Shown here: one piece after another, positions 5,108 to 6,511 of the stretch
How the letters are laid out: each line of letters begins with the position of its first letter
How positions within the stretch are numbered: the first letter of the stretch is position 1
Assembly (NCBI GenBank): GCA_015487645.1
Contig: WFPH01000105.1
Location: 1 to 6,511, forward strand
DNA: 6,511 nucleotides
Reading direction: 5' to 3'
Source of the DNA: Thermosulfurimonas sp.
GTDB lineage: Bacteria; Desulfobacterota; Thermodesulfobacteria; Thermodesulfobacteriales; Thermodesulfobacteriaceae
Position numbers and translations under genes: made by a program
Notes under the pieces: model-generated
Told to the model about the DNA's origin: nothing
The model's input: the letters and a program-made list of their open reading frames with translations, nothing else
Database searches by the model: none

Positions 5108-6511
5108 TGGCAACTCGTTTTTTGGGCGGACGGAAGCTCCGGGGGTCGATACCGTATTTCCGGATCTTGTAGTTCAGTACTCTGAGCGTGGTTCCCAGAA
5201 GTTGGGCCGCCCGGCTCTGATTCCCTCCGGTTTCCTTAAGGGCCTCCACGATGAGCTCTCTTTCCACCTTTTCCACGGCTTCGGGCAGGGTGAGACGGGC
5301 CCGGGTGTCCGAGCTTTTGGCGGTCTGAAGGCTCGGCGGAAGATGGTAGCTCCGGATGACCTCCTCATCGCAGATGAGGACCGCCCTCTCGATGGCGTTT
5401 TCGAGCTCCCGCACGTTGCCAGGCCAGTGATACTGCATGAGAAGGTCGATGGCCGGCGAGGAAAGCCTCTTGATGTTTTTGCCGTAACGTTCACAGTATT
5501 TTTCCAGAAAATGTTCCGCTAGGGGTATGATGTCCGTGGGGCGTTCCCGTAGAGGCGGAATGTAGATGGGGAAGACCGAAAGCCGGTAGTAGAGGTCTTC
5601 CCGGAAAAGCCCTTTTTCCAACAATTCCTCCAAATTCCGGTTGGTGGCCGCGATGATACGCACGTCCACCTTTACGGGTTCGGTGCTTCCCAGCCGGTAG
5701 AACTCTTTTTCCTGTATGGCGTGGAGCAGCTTGGCCTGAATGGGCAGCGGCAGGTCGCCGATCTCGTCCAAAAAGAGGGTGCCTCCGTGAGCCTTTTCCA
5801 TGAGACCGATCTTGCGGCTCTGGGCCCCGGTGAAAGCACCTTTTTCGTAACCGAAAAGTTCGCTCTCAAGCAGGGTTTCCGGGATGGCCGTGCAGGGGAC
5901 GGATACGAACGGCCCATCGGCCCGGGGACTGTTGTAGTGGATGAGGCGGGCGATGAGGGTCTTGCCCGTGCCGGATTCCCCACGCAGGAGCACCGTGGCC
6001 GGACTTCCCGCCACCCGGTGAATCATCTCCAGGACCTCGTGCATCCGCGAGGAGGTGGCCACGAAGTTTTCGAGTTGATAGCGCCCTCGTAGTTCGTGTT
6101 TGAGGCGGAGGTTTTCCTCGAGCAACCGGGCCCGTTCCTCCTCCAGGGCCTGAAGCTTGGCTACGGTTTGGGCCAGAAGTCCGGCCACAATGATGAGGAA
6201 CTGAAGGTTCTTGGCCAGCTCCACCGCATCGGCTGCCGGCCGATCCACCGAAAGCGTCCCCAGGACCTGTCCGCCGCTCTTGATGGGCACGCAGATGAAT
6301 GAAAGGTTCTTTTTTTCCCGCTCGTTTCGACTCCGGGTACGGTTGAGGAAACGGGGATCTTCGCTTATCTGTGGCACGATGATGGGCTGACCAGTGGCCA
6401 CCACTTCTCCGGTGATCCCCTCTCCCGGGCGGTAACGCCCCCGCCGGCGGGCCTCCTCCGAAAGTCCGTGGGCCACCTCGATCTGGATCTCCCCGGTGCG
6501 GGGATTGAAGA
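5100..6511 (-). CDS. NifA-type sigma-54-dependent transcriptional activator (5' partial)
   Basis: This is an enhancer-binding activator that uses ATP to open promoters bound by sigma-54 RNA polymerase. The frame runs off the right edge; about 469 codons are visible, and the first complete ones read FNPRTGEIQIE. Numbering from the GTG at 6476, residues up to about 110 form the rest of a GAF sensor domain (GEGITGEVVATGQPIIVP, FICVPIKSGGQVLGTLSVDR). A linker coiled coil (LEEERARLLEENLRLKHEL) follows at 111-129. The AAA+ domain has Walker A GESGTGKT (166-173), the sigma-54 loop GAFTGA (213-218), Walker B GGTLFLDEIGD (231-241), ATNRNL (277-282) and FREDLYYRLSVF (291-302). The C-terminus has a Fis-type helix-turn-helix (GGNQSRAAQLLGTTLRVLNYKI, 417-438). 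The layout is that of NifA, but the four-cysteine oxygen-sensing linker is absent. Its targets cannot be read here: no nitrogen-fixation gene or sigma-54 site lies in the window. TAA 5100-5102 overlaps the pcnB start. Confidence 0.93.
   Translation of the reverse strand, partial: FNPRTGEIQIEVAHGLSEEARRRGRYRPGEGITGEVVATGQPIIVPQISEDPRFLNRTRSRNEREKKNLSFICVPIKSGGQVLGTLSVDRPAADAVELAKNLQFLIIVAGLLAQTVAKLQALEEERARLLEENLRLKHELRGRYQLENFVATSSRMHEVLEMIHRVAGSPATVLLRGESGTGKTLIARLIHYNSPRADGPFVSVPCTAIPETLLESELFGYEKGAFTGAQSRKIGLMEKAHGGTLFLDEIGDLPLPIQAKLLHAIQEKEFYRLGSTEPVKVDVRIIAATNRNLEELLEKGLFREDLYYRLSVFPIYIPPLRERPTDIIPLAEHFLEKYCERYGKNIKRLSSPAIDLLMQYHWPGNVRELENAIERAVLICDEEVIRSYHLPPSLQTAKSSDTRARLTLPEAVEKVERELIVEALKETGGNQSRAAQLLGTTLRVLNYKIRKYGIDPRSFRPPKKRVANA

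Noticed and set aside
6372..6387. Possible sigma-54 -24/-12 promoter starting TGGCACG
   Set aside because: The GG-to-GC spacing is 11 instead of 10, the -12 half is poor, and the site is inside the GAF-domain coding sequence.

Overview
This 6.5-kb window looks like chromosomal DNA of a Gram-negative, G+C-rich bacterium. Two genes for lipopolysaccharide core synthesis, kdsB and a family-9 heptosyltransferase, indicate an LPS-bearing outer membrane. The style of the proteins (the small heat-shock protein, the KdsB variant reading NIQGDQP, the NifA-like regulator and the periplasmic-type domain of the gene at 1228) suggests a thermophilic relative of the Thermodesulfobacteriota/Desulfobacterota. 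That assignment is an inference from memory of similar proteins, not a search result. Genes are tightly packed. I see no tRNA, rRNA, CRISPR array, insertion sequence or phage gene.

Layout, left to right. At 1-386 (+) is the end of an Hsp20/alpha-crystallin chaperone gene that enters from outside the window, followed by a hairpin terminator (392-420). At 420-1157 (-) is kdsB, the CMP-KDO synthetase. A 70-bp AT-rich divergent promoter region (1158-1227) separates it from 1228-2391 (+), a secreted protein with a CsgG/FlgO/TolB-N-like domain and a long proline-rich tail. Its 3' end runs 242 bp into the end of the convergent minus-strand gene.

The right two thirds (2150-6511) is one minus-strand run of four overlapping genes. 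In transcription order these are a NifA-type sigma-54 activator (5' end outside the window), a PcnB-type poly(A) polymerase/tRNA nucleotidyltransferase, a SagB/ThcOx-type nitroreductase-fold flavoenzyme, and a GT9 heptosyltransferase-like glycosyltransferase. The junctions overlap by 8, 8 and 4 bp (ATGCCTAA, ATGCCTGA, ATGA), so the four are probably co-transcribed and translationally coupled.

The functions are mostly housekeeping: envelope LPS, RNA 3'-end metabolism, stress chaperone and regulation. The most unusual local feature is the antisense coding overlap at 2150-2391. There the glycosyltransferase frame stays open opposite proline codons because CCN read in that antisense phase always gives GNG, which can never be a stop. 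I found no convincing evidence of a wholly new multi-gene system. The proline-rich secreted protein and the orphan SagB-like enzyme are the least understood genes.
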